Positions 49,200 through 60,487 of a DNA stretch of 64,000 nucleotides are shown here, one piece after another. Position 1 is the stretch's first letter. Each line of letters starts with the position of its first letter. Position numbers and translations under genes: made by a program. Source of the stretch: Stropharia rugosoannulata (taxonomy: Eukaryota; Basidiomycota; Agaricomycetes; Agaricales; Strophariaceae); NCBI GenBank assembly GCA_028532985.1, contig JANCIK010000009.1:2232001-2296000 (forward strand). The letters are read 5' to 3'. Below the pieces are notes generated by a model. That model did no database searches. It had not been told where the DNA came from and saw only the letters and a list, made by a program, of their open reading frames with translations.

Positions 49200-51117
49200 T
49201 TAGTTGGTGGTGGCATCGGTGAACTTGGTGTTCGCGATTCCAACACGAGTGTTCGTTGTGTCAAAGACGCTGTAGAAGCGCTGGAGCCATCCGAAGCCGT
49301 CTGTTTGTCGAGTTCAGAAAGCGGGCCTTGTTGGAATGCAAATAACTCACTGATAAAATCAAGGCCAGAGCCGCTATTGGTGCCTAAGTCCGACACAATC
49401 AAGTATATCTTACCCTCTTCTCCACCCAGAGTAGAGTTGAGAGAACGGGGCCAAATTTGGGCGTTTGCAGTAAATTCAAATGTGGCCTGGATAATTTATG
49501 GGACATCATTCCAGGCCATAATGACGAAAACACTCACATCGCCAATAGTAAAGAAAAGAGACTGCAGGTTGTTGAATTGTTCCTCAGTGACAGTCAAGAG
49601 ACCGGTGGTCCTGAGCCGAGAAAGATTAGAAGATTAGAATATCAATACCCGCGCGAAAGAATGCGACTGACTGATCCATAGTTGCTCCAGTGGCCTGCTG
49701 GTATTGATTGAAAGCATCGGTTGCGATGAGAAGGAGAGTGGTTCCGGTGTCAACAATTCCGGAAGACTGTAAGATTGCTGAACCTCCAGACCCGTAGGTG
49801 ATGCTTTGGTCAATTCCCCAGTATTGACTAGCAGGAGATGTCGACGTAATGGGAACGTAGGTGATCGAACCAGTGAACCTGTTCGACGTCAGTATCAACC
49901 GAGAGCCCGAGTAAAAACTAGACGGTACTTGGAAGGATCAGTGGAACCAAATGTCAATTCTCCATTGACTTGTCCACTCTCTGTGGTAGGAGTGTAGGAG
50001 ATGGCAATAGATTCATTGGGGATGGTCTTCTGAGAGAACAAGTTGTCGGTCACAGTTGGGACTGTGGAAGTACCAGAGACAGTGCCTTTCGTATCCATGT
50101 TGTCAATAATCATGTCCACGGATGCGTTCAAACTAACTACCCACCTGAAGTAAGATCAACAGGACCGATACTAATGGGTCCATGGCAGTCGGTAAAGTAT
50201 AATATGCAGGTCCAAAAATATTACGTACCCAAGAATGCCATCAACGTCCTGGAATCCGGTTGCCTTACTGGCAACACCGATTGACTGGTTCTTGATGACG
50301 AGGCCCGATCCGAGAGTGACCTGATCAGTGACTAAAATGAGCGAAAGGTTAGCAAACTAGCGATGCATCCTTATGTTAATTGGCTCCACATACACTCTGT
50401 TCCAGAAAAAGAGCCAGATCCGTAAGTGACGTTCTGTTACATAGTTGATAATCATCTTTAGTGCCTAAAATTGATATGCAAATGACATTCGGACGTACCA
50501 CTTGTTTGCGAGTGCTGTGGCTTGTAGACGTCTGCTCGTATTTCTTGTCAGCACCAACCCAGCTGTTCCGTGCGCATAAGTACACATGTTTAGGTATTAA
50601 ATACCAATAACATACGTGTTAGAGCTTCCTAAAAAGCGCATATATAAACATCTTCAAATAGCAACAACCAGTAAGACTTACCTGTGTCAATGAGAAGGGT
50701 AAAGTCGTTAGCAGGGCTGCCGACACCGACGGAAAGGGTGTAGGTAACGCCTACAATTTATTTAGTGGATGAATGCGCATATATCCAGGTAGAAAGCTCA
50801 CCAGCATCAGTCACGTCAACAGACTTGGAGGCGGCGTCAGGATCACCAGCAGGGGGAACAGGGGCGGGGGCAGGCTCGCTTGGATCGGGATCCGAGGGGT
50901 CCTCACCACCTTCTTCTCCACCATGGTGGTGGCCGTGGTGATGGTGGTGATGGTGGTGATGGCGCTGAAGGCGGGCTTCTTCATGTGCCTTCGGCCCATG
51001 CGGGTGTAAGCCCTTGACGAGCTTGGCTGCGCGGGCCTTGTCATGGGCGACGATGTTCTTCGCACCGTGCTTGAAGTGGACGTCAAAGGGGAGGCTCTCG
51101 ACGACGTGGTGCGACAT
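49200..51117 (-). CDS. Pepsin-type aspartic protease (polyporopepsin-like) without a signal peptide
   Basis: A1-family aspartic endopeptidase. Both active-site loops are present: LLIDTGSSNTW and SGIVDTGTTLLLIA. The flap tyrosine is in NVTYGSGSFSG. FTGSITYVPITS and the C-terminal QRFYSVFDTTNTRVGIANT complete the fold. The first exons are 51117-50802, 50750-50682, 50628-50616 (13 nt) and 50562 on; about five more follow to a stop at 49200-49202. The N-terminus MSHHVVESLPFDVHFKHGAK has no hydrophobic core. The pro-region carries nine His in a row, then HGHHH, then an acidic Pro-rich linker. Polyporopepsins are normally secreted, so export here would need another start or route. A TATA motif lies about 55 bp upstream. 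Confidence 0.9.
50616..50628 (-). other. 13-nt microexon within the aspartic protease active site
   Basis: Thirteen bases encode the SSN of DTGSSNTW plus split Gly and Thr codons. Phase closes at both ends (1 in, 2 out). The flanking introns are 53 bp each. Confidence 0.8.
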
Positions 51118-52775
51118 GTTCGTTGTAGAATATTGTGGTTGAGAAGAAGGAGACGTGCAAAGGCAGCAATCTTTTATACCCTCCAAAAGCTGCTTTATTT
51201 GTCGGAGAGTGGCTAGATGTCATCATCATACCAGGAGAGGGCTATTCTTAGACGACTTCCAGGCGGCCTCCCATGGTTCCTCACCAGTGGACATTCAGCA
51301 TGTGCATGTACCAGATTCTGGTAGAGAGAGGCACAGCCCAGGGAACCATTGTCTGATCGGCGAGTTCTGAGCAGCGGTGAGCGCGAATGATGGTACAGCA
51401 AGGATACAGCATAGATAAGCATGACAGCAGAAAGCGCTTAGAAAGTCCACTTTTCTGATAGCAGCTACTCGCTGTAGATGCCCGCTATTTACAGAACGCG
51501 ACAATGCTGGACAGAAATAGCATGTTTAGCCTTCTTGCCAAAGCTTATGTAGACAGAAGTATATGTTATCAAGCAACGATAGCGAAAAAAGACGCTGCGT
51601 CATTCCGGAGATTATATGCTCCACCAACGCGGTTAAGACTGCGGTTTGGAGTGTCTATAGGTTCGCGGAGGATTTCATACATATCACTATTAGAGACGGC
51701 ATGGGCAAGTTGTGACAGAAAGAATTGGTCAAATGAGCAATCAAAAGAAGTCTGGCGGCGATGACACTGCCCCGAAGAGAATAGAGAGTGCACAGTGGTA
51801 ATACATGTCAGCTGGGGTAACCATGAAAGATTGTGAGTGTCGCATAGATAAGACATTTTCATTGTAAGATGCCGCAGTACAGACCTAGCCGCAAGCGGAC
51901 GCAGGGAGTAGACTAGGCATGGCGAATAAGTAATCGGATGATGAGTGATTAGTTGGTACTAGTAGCGAGTATTGTCTGTATCCAGAACACCAGCTTCAAG
52001 AAAACAGCCCAGACATATACTGAGGCTTCCTCCATCGTTGTTTTCCCTGAGTCGGAGAGAATCAAATAATAAGTGCCATTCGCACATGGAAATTTTGCAA
52101 GAAGGAAAATCGGTGCCGACAGATATGTTGACATCACATATAGATGTTGTTTTCTGTCGTCATTATCGTCATGACAGGCCCCGGAAAGCAATAACCACCG
52201 ACCTCATGAGACCTACATAAGATAAGTATCTATAAGTATCTTTTCGTAGGGTGGGATTCCTGTCATACCTCTTATTTGACCGACAGGAGGCCGACGCACC
52301 AACCGAACAGAAGTGACGCACAATAGGAGGCTTTTTAGGACATGGTAGAATGGAAGGACGTGACAGAGGTGATCATTGAGTCACCACACTGCGCATACAG
52401 TCAGATACCATCGTTCTGCCAGTATTACACGCAAGAGCACAGAAAGGACGGGGGTACTCGGCAAATTGCAAAGGAGATGGTTGGAGGACGAGGCAAGCAG
52501 CCGAATTGCTTAAGTTTTCTGAGAAAGGCAATCCATTTTCTCACGCTTATACCCACTTGCCTGTTGACTCTTCTACCTTTGCCGGTCTCTCAGATATTAG
52601 AGTCGAACCTGAGTCGAATAACCCAAGCAACTGCCACGCAAATACAAAATAGGAACTGGGCTTGGTGAAACAAATCTAGCAGTTTTCCTCCGCAATGCAT
52701 AATTCGCTATGATCATGGCTTTATAGTATTGGGTAGTAAGTAAATACTATACTATGCGGCGAACTATGCGGCGAA
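51118..52775. other. Intergenic region with a TATA box and a tandem duplication
   Basis: About 1.7 kb. GGTATAAAAG on the minus strand (51171-51180) is the likely TATA box of the protease. A 12-bp sequence (ACTATGCGGCGA) is repeated exactly in tandem at 52751-52774. A 108-codon ATG frame at 52342-52668 (plus) has no features supporting it. Confidence 0.5.
51171..51180 (-). promoter_or_regulatory. TATA box of the aspartic protease gene
   Basis: GGTATAAAAG on the minus strand, 54 bp upstream of ATG 51117. Confidence 0.55.
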
Positions 52776-53309
52776 TTACTTCAACCGCTTTATGGTGATG
52801 GACCGGCCACGACTTCTCCCGGAATGCTTGGCTTTGTTCGGGTTTCTTTCTTCGCCTCTATCCCCGCCACTCTTGTCATCCTCGTCGCTCTGCTCATCCT
52901 CGTCACTCTGCTCATCTTCGTCACTCTGCCACTCATCCTCGTCACTCTTTTCATCCGCGCTAGACTCGAGTGATCTATCCTCTGAGGTGTCTAGACTATA
53001 TTTCCCCTGAGCCGGGCTACGTGAAGGTGAAATGACATCGATTTCATACTCTCCATCAGTGCTCCTGCCGCCCAAGCTCTGTCTGTCCAAGCTCCTGCTG
53101 CTCAAGCTCTTGTTGTCCGCGCTCTCGACGTACAAGCTCTTGAACATGATATGCAAGCTCTTGTTGTCCAAGCTGCTGTTGTCTGACGAGTTCTCGCTGT
53201 CCGGGTCTCCGTCATCAATGCGGATGGTTGGCAAAGGATAAAGGTCATGATCATGATTGAGCTGAGGCTTGTGCGCCGTTTCGTTTGAAGATTGCTGTTG
53301 TCCTGGCAT
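52776..53309 (-). CDS. Acidic Ser/Asp-rich repeat protein, orphan
   Basis: Single-exon frame of 177 residues from MPGQQQSSNE. The middle has repeated Ser-Leu units (DNKSL, SRSL, DRQSLGGRS). The second half has SDEDE units in tandem (QSDEDEQSDEDEQSDEDD), and the end is basic (SGRSRGRSITIKRLK). It looks fully disordered and charge-polarised. The TATATAAAG motif about 56 bp upstream supports transcription. No family is recognised. The tandem units suggest recent repeat expansion. It could be a nuclear or nucleolar acidic protein, but that is only a guess. Confidence 0.6.
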   Translation of the reverse strand: MPGQQQSSNETAHKPQLNHDHDLYPLPTIRIDDGDPDSENSSDNSSLDNKSLHIMFKSLYVESADNKSLSSRSLDRQSLGGRSTDGEYEIDVISPSRSPAQGKYSLDTSEDRSLESSADEKSDEDEWQSDEDEQSDEDEQSDEDDKSGGDRGEERNPNKAKHSGRSRGRSITIKRLK

Positions 53310-53364
53310 TGTGGTCGTTATTCAGTGATGGGTTGAAGAATACGGCTGCCTATCTGGTGTTCGC

Positions 53365-53373
53365 CTTTATATA
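53365..53373 (-). promoter_or_regulatory. TATA box (TATATAAAG) of the acidic repeat protein gene
   Basis: Consensus TATA element on the minus strand, 56 bp upstream of ATG 53309. Confidence 0.6.
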
Positions 53374-53545
53374 CGCGCTATTTGGCCTTAGTGGCTAGAC
53401 GCAACCAAATGGCCTCTGCCTCTACCCGTATTGATATGCTTTCGATTTCGATTGCATAATATAGGCCATCCAAGCACCATGTTCACATCCTCCATTTAGT
53501 AAGTTGTTTTCCTTTCTTGTCTTATGCTTTATATTCAATTGGTTC

Positions 53546-54334
53546 CTATTTGCAACGCATCGCCTGAGAGGCCAACACGGTGTACAACTTTGAATAGAAG
53601 AGACACGAAGCAAAAACCTGAGTATGTGACATCCCTAGCATTCTACGCGTTGTTCGTATTAGAGATATAGACTGGTTTTGGAGGACCTGCGTAAGGAGAC
53701 TTGCTTTACACGCAATCATAAAAAACGCATCAGATGCTAACCACTCACTTATTGGACTTGTACTGGCAGCGGCGTGGGTGTCAGTCTCTGGCTCTTTTCC
53801 TTTTGCTGAAGCACGAGAAGATTCCAGAGCTGTTGCACTCTGCTCGGAATCCATAACTAATCCCAGCCCAACCAGTTTCTCGGAACTTGATGTCTGGCCA
53901 AAAATGGTTTGGGGAATGGAAAATCTCGTAAAGCGTTCATCTCTGGCTACCAAGGAGTAGTCAAGAGGTCCGCTCCGCAGGCAAGGATTCACAAGTGTTT
54001 CTGATGACCCTGATAAATTACTAACGGTTGGACACATGAACCATGAAAATAAAATGTTTGGCTCACCACTTTCATCCATTCGCTTTGTCTCGTAGTTATA
54101 GGCCCGATATGGATTGAATGGAGACTCTGGAGAGTCCGAGGACGGATATGGGATCCGGGAAATATTTACAGTTGGCCTTTCTCTCTGATTACGAGGCATT
54201 CTAGCCCCAAAGCGCCTGGATATATACACTTTCCATCCGATAAGAAAGATGATTGTCAAAAGCAATCCTAAAGCCAAATGAACAGGCGCAGCATAATGCA
54301 GAAGCGCAAGCGTACTAACCCCAGAGGATGACAT
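53546..54334 (-). CDS. Single-pass membrane protein of unknown function
   Basis: 262 residues if translation starts at ATG 54334. The frame stays open upstream but without another ATG, so an upstream exon is possible. A hydrophobic span of about 20 residues (HLALGLLLTIIFLIGWKVYI) near the N-terminus is followed by SRRFGARMPRNQRERP, a positive flank that predicts a cytoplasmic C-terminus. The rest is polar and Ser-rich with no domain. A GTGAGC/GTTAG pair inside would make an intron that breaks the frame, so the region is taken as one exon. No family is recognised; it resembles the many Agaricomycete short-N/TM/disordered-tail proteins. Confidence 0.55.
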   Translation of the reverse strand: MSSSGVSTLALLHYAAPVHLALGLLLTIIFLIGWKVYISRRFGARMPRNQRERPTVNISRIPYPSSDSPESPFNPYRAYNYETKRMDESGEPNILFSWFMCPTVSNLSGSSETLVNPCLRSGPLDYSLVARDERFTRFSIPQTIFGQTSSSEKLVGLGLVMDSEQSATALESSRASAKGKEPETDTHAAASTSPISEWLASDAFFMIACKASLLTQVLQNQSISLIRTTRRMLGMSHTQVFASCLFYSKLYTVLASQAMRCK

Positions 54335-55039
54335 CAATGGGACACCACTTGACCCATGACAAACCGGGTTTACATGTCGTGTCAAACATCCCTGGGTGAT
54401 ATGAAGCGTCCGACTGCCTCTTGTGCTTCGGGATCATGTCTATGTGTACTCTGTGGTAAGCGCAGATAAGGCTTGAGAGGAGTTGGGGAATAAGAAAAGG
54501 CAGACCAGCTTCATAGTGCGACTGCAAGTGGAGGCTGGCTGATATTCTGCTATAGGACTGGCGATGTGATCGCAAGGACTGTACGAAATCTATTTTTAGA
54601 CATACGAAGTTCGGCAACTTGATTGCCTCCTTCGGGCGCCTATTGGCTTTATAGACTTTGTTAACAACTGTGACTGCGCTAGCGCTAGGCGCGTCGGGCG
54701 AGGCTATCTGCCCCACTCATCAGAGGCAAATCATATCCTTTTAGAAGGCCGAGGGCACCGCGCCTGCCGGCGCAATCAACGACACCGCCATCAGCCTCAC
54801 GAACACGTGGATCAAATAAACACGCTGAAGCCTCATGTCGAGGCACCTCTGATTGCCATTTCAATTTGCGCATTCATTTATAAGACTCCCCTCGACATCA
54901 TATTCTATCAGGACTCACGCATGCCTGATAGTACCCCAGTCTCATTCTTCCACCTCTCAATAGGCCCTACGCGAAGAAAGCGACGCTGGTTCCCAGTCCG
55001 ATCCCCACATCTTTTAGCTCGCGCCCGTCAGAAACCATC
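54335..55039. other. Divergent intergenic region
   Basis: About 700 bp between the membrane-protein start and the next plus-strand gene. It may contain an upstream exon of the former. No other element was recognised. Confidence 0.45.
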
Positions 55040-56727
55040 ATGCAGTCTCGAAGCACTGGGAAAAACGTGAATTCCCCAGGAAATTCTCATCTCGGTGAGG
55101 TTCTTATCCTTTTCGAAGCAGCGCAGTCATATTCACGCCCAGGTCTCGTCTCCCCCTCATCCCGATTCCCATCCACATCTCTCGGCTGCTAGTGCACAAT
55201 TCTGGTCGGTTACCGCTGGCAGATCGCGCTGGGGCTAGAAGCAGTGTTATTCGCAAGCACATTTCGCCTGTTTTGTCAGATTTTCCTACAGAGGGCGGGA
55301 AAAGCTACCTGTCACCCCACGACAAAAGTGCGGCCGTTGTAACCAACGGGATGTTGTCCCCAACGCCCATTCAATCTCTCCCACAAGCGCCCAGGATGAA
55401 CGGCGGCTCAACCAGTCGAACCTCTGTAACTCGGCCCAGATTTGATCCCATGCGGTCGTTCAGAAATAGCTTTCTCGGTAAACAAACACACGATCACGGA
55501 AACCCGCTTGACGATGACATCTCCCGTGCGAAGGGCAAAGGGAAGGCACGCGCAGTAGAAGATTCTCTGGAGAGAGAGAGGAAGAACAAGCTTTCCACAA
55601 AGGCCAGGGAGATTCGGGAATGGATGAAGGGCAAATCTGGCTCGGAGATGCACCACTCAGCACTAGATGCAATTAAGAACTTAGCGATGGGAAACGACGA
55701 GACGATATCGTCGCCGAAGGCTAGGCAGGCGGTTGGTGGTATGCGGGACCTGTTTAAAGGTCGCGGGGCACGCCATGGGGCCCCATTTAGAGACAAAGGA
55801 CCTAAGCCCGGCCAGACATACGAGATTGTCGACCAACAAATTATTGAAAATAACCCTGACCGGACTGTGGAAATATCGACCTGGCGCGAGCAGCCTATAT
55901 CAAAGTCTGAGATGAACGACGATGAGCGCATGAGTATCTATTTCTTAACTTCGGCCGAGTTCCCTCAAGAAGGCGAATTCGCTGCAAACAATACTACCAG
56001 GAAAGAGGAATGGAGAATAGACGACCCGGATATACCAGAACCCCCAGAAGGTATGGACTATACCCAGTCGAGCATTGTGAAATCATTCATTGCCGATGCA
56101 CCTGAAATGGAAACGGTAAGCGCCCATACGTATACTTTAATATCAGGATTGATTTGTTGAATGGTCGCTCAGGGAACACCTCCACAACTAAGACGCTCGT
56201 TGGCGGCCAACATAGATCAACCACTCCCACAAACTCCCGGGGAAGATATTTTATCGACTCGTCTGAGCGAGAAAGGCTTTCCATCTTCAGCAAAAGCAAA
56301 CAAGGAAAACCATGTCGAAGTCACAGTAATAGAGCATGTCGATGTGGCCACCGGATCGTCGACGTCATATAAAGGGTCGGATCAACATACCCCTCGCCAA
56401 CGGCGTCAATACTATCGACCTACACCTATTGATAAAGAACTCCCGCAATCTCCTCACGAGCATACGCCCTCCGGATCAACCCTTAGCGCCGTTAAGTCCA
56501 ACTCAGCCATCCACCAATTTGAGGCGATCCTAGAAGCATGCGAGCCCTCCTTGACGCATATCGCACCACTGCTACGAAATTTGGGCATTCAGAAGGTGGA
56601 GCACCTGAAGGCAATTGCTAAGTTAACACCGTGGATTAGAGATCAAGAAGTGAAGGAGAACGCGCTGAAGCAAGGCATTAGTGTGATTGAATGGGCAATT
56701 CTGCTAGATAAGTTAAATACGCTGTAA
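55040..56727 (+). CDS. Conserved fungal protein of unknown function, 510 residues
   Basis: Exons 55040-55094, 55193-56115 and 56173-56727 close in phase. The small first exon (MQSRSTGKNV) is inferred, because the main frame has no ATG at its head. The N-terminal half is polar with a basic block (RAKGKGKARAVEDSLERERK), then KAREIREWMKGKSGSEMHHSAL. A C-terminal segment of about 75 residues looks folded and helical: IHQFEAILEACEPSLTHIAP, LLRNLGIQKVEHLKAIAKL and VIEWAILLDKL. The LGI-VEHLKAIAKL pattern resembles a SAM-like or helix-hairpin domain. A role in nuclear regulation is possible but not shown. No family name can be given. Confidence 0.75.
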
Positions 56728-57107
56728 CTCCATAATCACCGTCACCAGAGACAAGCTTTTTAGAGGATATAGCAGTGTATTATCTTAATTTTGTGAGTAG
56801 TGTAGAGTTCTAAACCTTGCTTCATCTTCTATTTGAACTTCGGCGATTTTCTCTTGATTTTCTTGTGATTTTCTCAATCAAAGCGATGTTGACCGAATCT
56901 GTGACGGGTTGACCACGTACAATAACTTCACGTGTATGGGACCTGTGTGTGTGACAGCGTGACAATAGTTGACGCCAACTCGACGCTCAGTCAACTTGCA
57001 CTCAACGGTCACTGACTACAATCATCAAGCGATTATTTAATTACCAGAAGCAACACAGAACATTCGTCAGCTTCTTCTGTTGACCCATTCTCCCTGAGAC
57101 TATCTGT
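56728..57107. other. Intergenic, ORC6 promoter
   Basis: About 380 bp. It contains several GTTGAC/GTCAAC repeats (56890-57000) in both orientations, which could be protein-binding sites. No gene is present. Confidence 0.45.
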
Positions 57108-58508
57108 ATGTCTGTAAATAACAAACATTTGATCGACAACTTCCGGGCAAACGATGAAACCAAGGAGTTTGCCCATCAACTTCTACGTACAGCTAGTATA
57201 GCGACGGCTGAAGGTTCAGGCCGTGCTCTCGGTGTCCTCAAGCCTGGCCTCCCCGCAGTATGTATGCTGCTAGCTGCAGAGAGGTATGTTCATTGTTTCG
57301 TCCTTTGGCAACTGCATGCATGAATTCATTGCGCTTACTTAGCCTGAAATCGGACGATGTAACGGAGTCGACGGCACAATCAGCGTCTTGTCTAGATAAA
57401 AGCAAGTTCAGGAAAGCTTGCGAGGCTGTCAGGGTTGCATTGGAAGAATATGAACGGAATAACTGCATTTCATATGATTCTTTATACGACAAATACAAGA
57501 TTACAGGTTGGAAAGAGGAGATACACGAATGCATCTTTGAGACAGAGAGCCAATTGATGCCCCACTCAGAGCAGAACTCGGAAACTTCTTTATTCAAATG
57601 CGCCGTTTTCTTTTGGGTGTTCGCCGCACTTAAGGTATATCGCACCTCCAGTCACTCAATAATTCCCTATTGACTCCTTGTTTTAGATGAAAACACTACC
57701 AAGCACGGAGTCATTTGCTGCGACTCATTCATTGCATTTAAAGAAGTTCGTAAACCTTTTGAACATTCTAAATGCCAATGCCAGAGGTACAAAACGTAAA
57801 TTGGATATATTACGACCAAAGCTTTCATCGCCGACGAAGCGAGCTGCCAATACTCCATCCAAACAGTCCAAAGCTCCTGGCGAAGTGGAGACGACATCAG
57901 TGCCAGAAGACTCTGATAGAGAATCCACCTCTGCCTCACCAACAAGACGCTCCACACGGCTTTTTGAAGTATCAGCTGCTACACCCTCTAGGCAATCGCC
58001 TAGGAAGCCGCAACCCGTTAGGTCTGTTGTCAAAATTCAGCAACCACCACATTTCGCTCTTCCACCGGGTGCAAAACATCGCCCACAACGTGAGTTGCCG
58101 TCGAAAAAAAGTCCAATGAAACGTACCGCGCAGGATTCTCGCGTCGATGGAGGTCAGGTCGTGGATACTCCGACAAAGAAACCTAAACTTGATTCTACAC
58201 CTGCGCATACTGCAACTTCGCTACTTCGTTCGTCCACCGCTTCTCCTGCCAAAAAACCTGCGGCGTCATTATTTCCGACGATACCTGTAGTTCTTCCCCA
58301 ACTAGTGCCCACCCGTTCAGAACCTGATGAGGACGGACCCAATCCCTTCTTAGATTCTTCATCAGAATCGGAAGAAAGCGACATTAATGATGCAGCTCAC
58401 CTTTGTCGTTTCCGGCCCGTATACTTGGAGCATCAAGAATGGTGCGCCGTAGATCCACGCCTGGCTCGCATACGGAAGAAGGGGCGCGAGGCTATGAAGG
58501 CTTCATGA
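57108..58508 (+). CDS. ORC6: Origin recognition complex subunit 6
   Basis: Subunit of the ORC that marks replication origins and helps load MCM; nuclear. Exons 57108-57283, 57343-57634 and 57687-58508 give 429 residues. The N-terminal TFIIB-like (cyclin-fold) part carries LRTASIATAEGSGRALGVLK, GLPAVCMLLAAE and the second block DKSKFRKACEAVRVALEEYE. The middle is a long disordered, Ser/Pro/Lys-rich region with several SP or TP sites (SPTKRA, ATPSRQSPRKP, KKSPMKR), plausible CDK targets. The C-terminus FRPVYLEHQEWCAVDPRLARI matches the conserved fungal Orc6 tail that binds the rest of ORC. The start is the first ATG. Confidence 0.93.
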
Positions 58509-58927
58509 CTCTGTACTGACTGATTTTGTTTGTATCAATACCCAGTACTACTGTATATTATTCAACTCACTTGTTTAATGTATAGAGAAAATGTCTCGCA
58601 ATTGTGGAATCGGGACTGAAGCCCTTTAACATCTGCGTAGTTGGTGGAACACCAGACCATTGCGCGGTCCGCTTCGGAACCATGTGCCGGGGACAGACAC
58701 TTCTCGGCCCCACCCGTCGAATTCAATCACTTGAACACAGACCATCATCATGCCCGTCGAGCCTCAGGCCTCAGACGTTGCTAAATCAAACCTGCGTTTT
58801 TCGCTATGCTAGTACTTCCATCGGGACACATGACAATCAAACCAGATCTCTGCTATGGGGTTCTTCCGAAAAGCCGCCCAAATAAAATGGTTGACGACAG
58901 ATTCACGGCTTTGTTGGCATATCCAAA
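58509..58927. other. Intergenic, ORC6 3' side and BNR gene promoter
   Basis: About 420 bp with no supported gene. A 93-codon plus-strand frame (58604-58885) has no features. Confidence 0.45.
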
Positions 58928-60487
58928 ATGCATCTCCTTACTTGTATCTTAGGTTTTTTCCTGATACGTCTGGCTATTTGTCGAGCTGCTCCCACTGTGT
59001 CTTTAATCTCTGATACAGAGCTTGACCCCAACGGCATATTTTTCGTCTCTTACGACGGCGTCGTCAATGTCAACTCCTTCCAGTTGTCCGGAGTCTTGAC
59101 CTATGAAAACTGGCAATATGCCGGCTGGTACACCGCGAACAGAACAGCAATTTTGGCAAGAAGGCAGCTCCCTTCTGGTGCATGGACCTCTCTCCAACTC
59201 CTGCACCAGCTCTCTACCAATGACTCTCACAATGTCATTGCGCTTGGCGTATCGCCTCAAGATGGCAAAATTCACGTCGCTCTGGACTGCCACAGCACTC
59301 AGATATATTACACTAGCTCAGAGGCAGGACTCGCGACCAGCGGTGCTAGCTGGGTCGCCAGTCGCTTTGGCGCAATCACCAACACTATCGGCACATTGAA
59401 CATTGGCAGGTAGGCGTCTGTATGCTGCACTCACTGTAATCTAAATTTATGGACAACTTCTTTTCAGTACGATCACATATCCCCAGTTCGTTGTAACCCC
59501 GGATAATCTTCTGCAGTTTGTTTTCCGGTCCGGAATCTCAGGCAACGGCGCAACACAGCTGGCGGAATACAATGGCGGGACTTGGTCAAATATTGGATCA
59601 TGGGCGTCTGCAACCGGGACATACGTCTCGACGAATGGGGTCTCCAGCACGGCACGCAATTTATATATTCATGGTTTCACATATAGGTTTTCTACGGCTC
59701 ATGTTACAGGAACATGGCGCGAACAAAATAGTGCTGTCTCATGTAGTAGTGGTGGCCTTACGAATCACGATACGGTATATTTCTACTCGCAAGACAAAGG
59801 TAAATACTAACTGAGAATGAGACTAAAATGTGGACCTGATTATGACACCTTTCTCAGGCAGGACGTGGAAGAACAGTGCAGCAACCCTGGTTGGAACGTC
59901 TGGCTCTAACCCCGTCAATGTTAGCACCACAGGAATCATTGTGGACAGTCTAAATGCAGACCATGGCCTCATGAATCAAGAATCGCAAGACATTGATTCA
60001 GAGGGACAAATTCATGCCATCATATCCTATGTCCCTGGTGAGCATTATAAAAACGCAAAGCGATCGTCGTCTCACTTCTGTAAAAGGTCGTTTCACGCAG
60101 TGTGTCACTGACTACGAAGCAAATCGTACATCATACGCTCGCCCATTCCATGTTTACCGCAGCCCTAATGGAACATTCACTAAGATGGAGATCCCATTCG
60201 CGATCAACGCCGTCGGACGCTCGCAGCTTGTGTTCGACCACGAGGATAACGCCTACGTCGTCCTCCCTTACGTCCGTATCGTCACAGCTAGCAAGGCGTC
60301 TGGGTGGACCGACTGGACCTTGGTGTATGATGGCGTCGCTGAGGGTTTGAATGCCTTTGGAGAGGTCACCGTGGATAGACCTCGTGTGGTCAGCAGTGGA
60401 ATTTTGTCCATCCTGTACCAGCTGAAAAGTACGGGGACTACCACACCTTCTCCGGTGAAGGTTATTGATTTCAAGCTCAATGGATAA
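58928..60487 (+). CDS. Secreted BNR-repeat (sialidase-fold) protein
   Basis: Probable secreted beta-propeller protein of the BNR_4 type, a group that includes polysaccharide-acting enzymes. Exons 58928-59409, 59468-59799, 59858-60037 and 60087-60487 close in phase, giving 464 residues. The signal peptide is MHLLTCILGFFLIRLAICRA. Propeller features are YAGWYTANRTAILARRQL, SHNVIALGVSPQDGKIHVALD, ITYPQFVVTPDNLLQFVFRSG, TVYFYSQDKGRTWKNS (an Asp-box-like strand), DGLMNQESQ-like DHGLMNQESQDIDSEGQIH and YVVLPYVRIVTASK. Substrate and activity cannot be told. Its neighbours give no clue. Sialidase activity should not be assumed. Confidence 0.85.

Noticed and set aside
52342..52668. 108-codon ATG frame with a hydrophobic stretch
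   Set aside because: The hydrophobic part is short and mid-protein, there is no TATA or splice support, and no family pattern.
54010..54070. GTGAGC...GTTAG intron in the single-pass membrane protein
   Set aside because: Splicing it out shifts the frame into an early stop; the unspliced frame is open.
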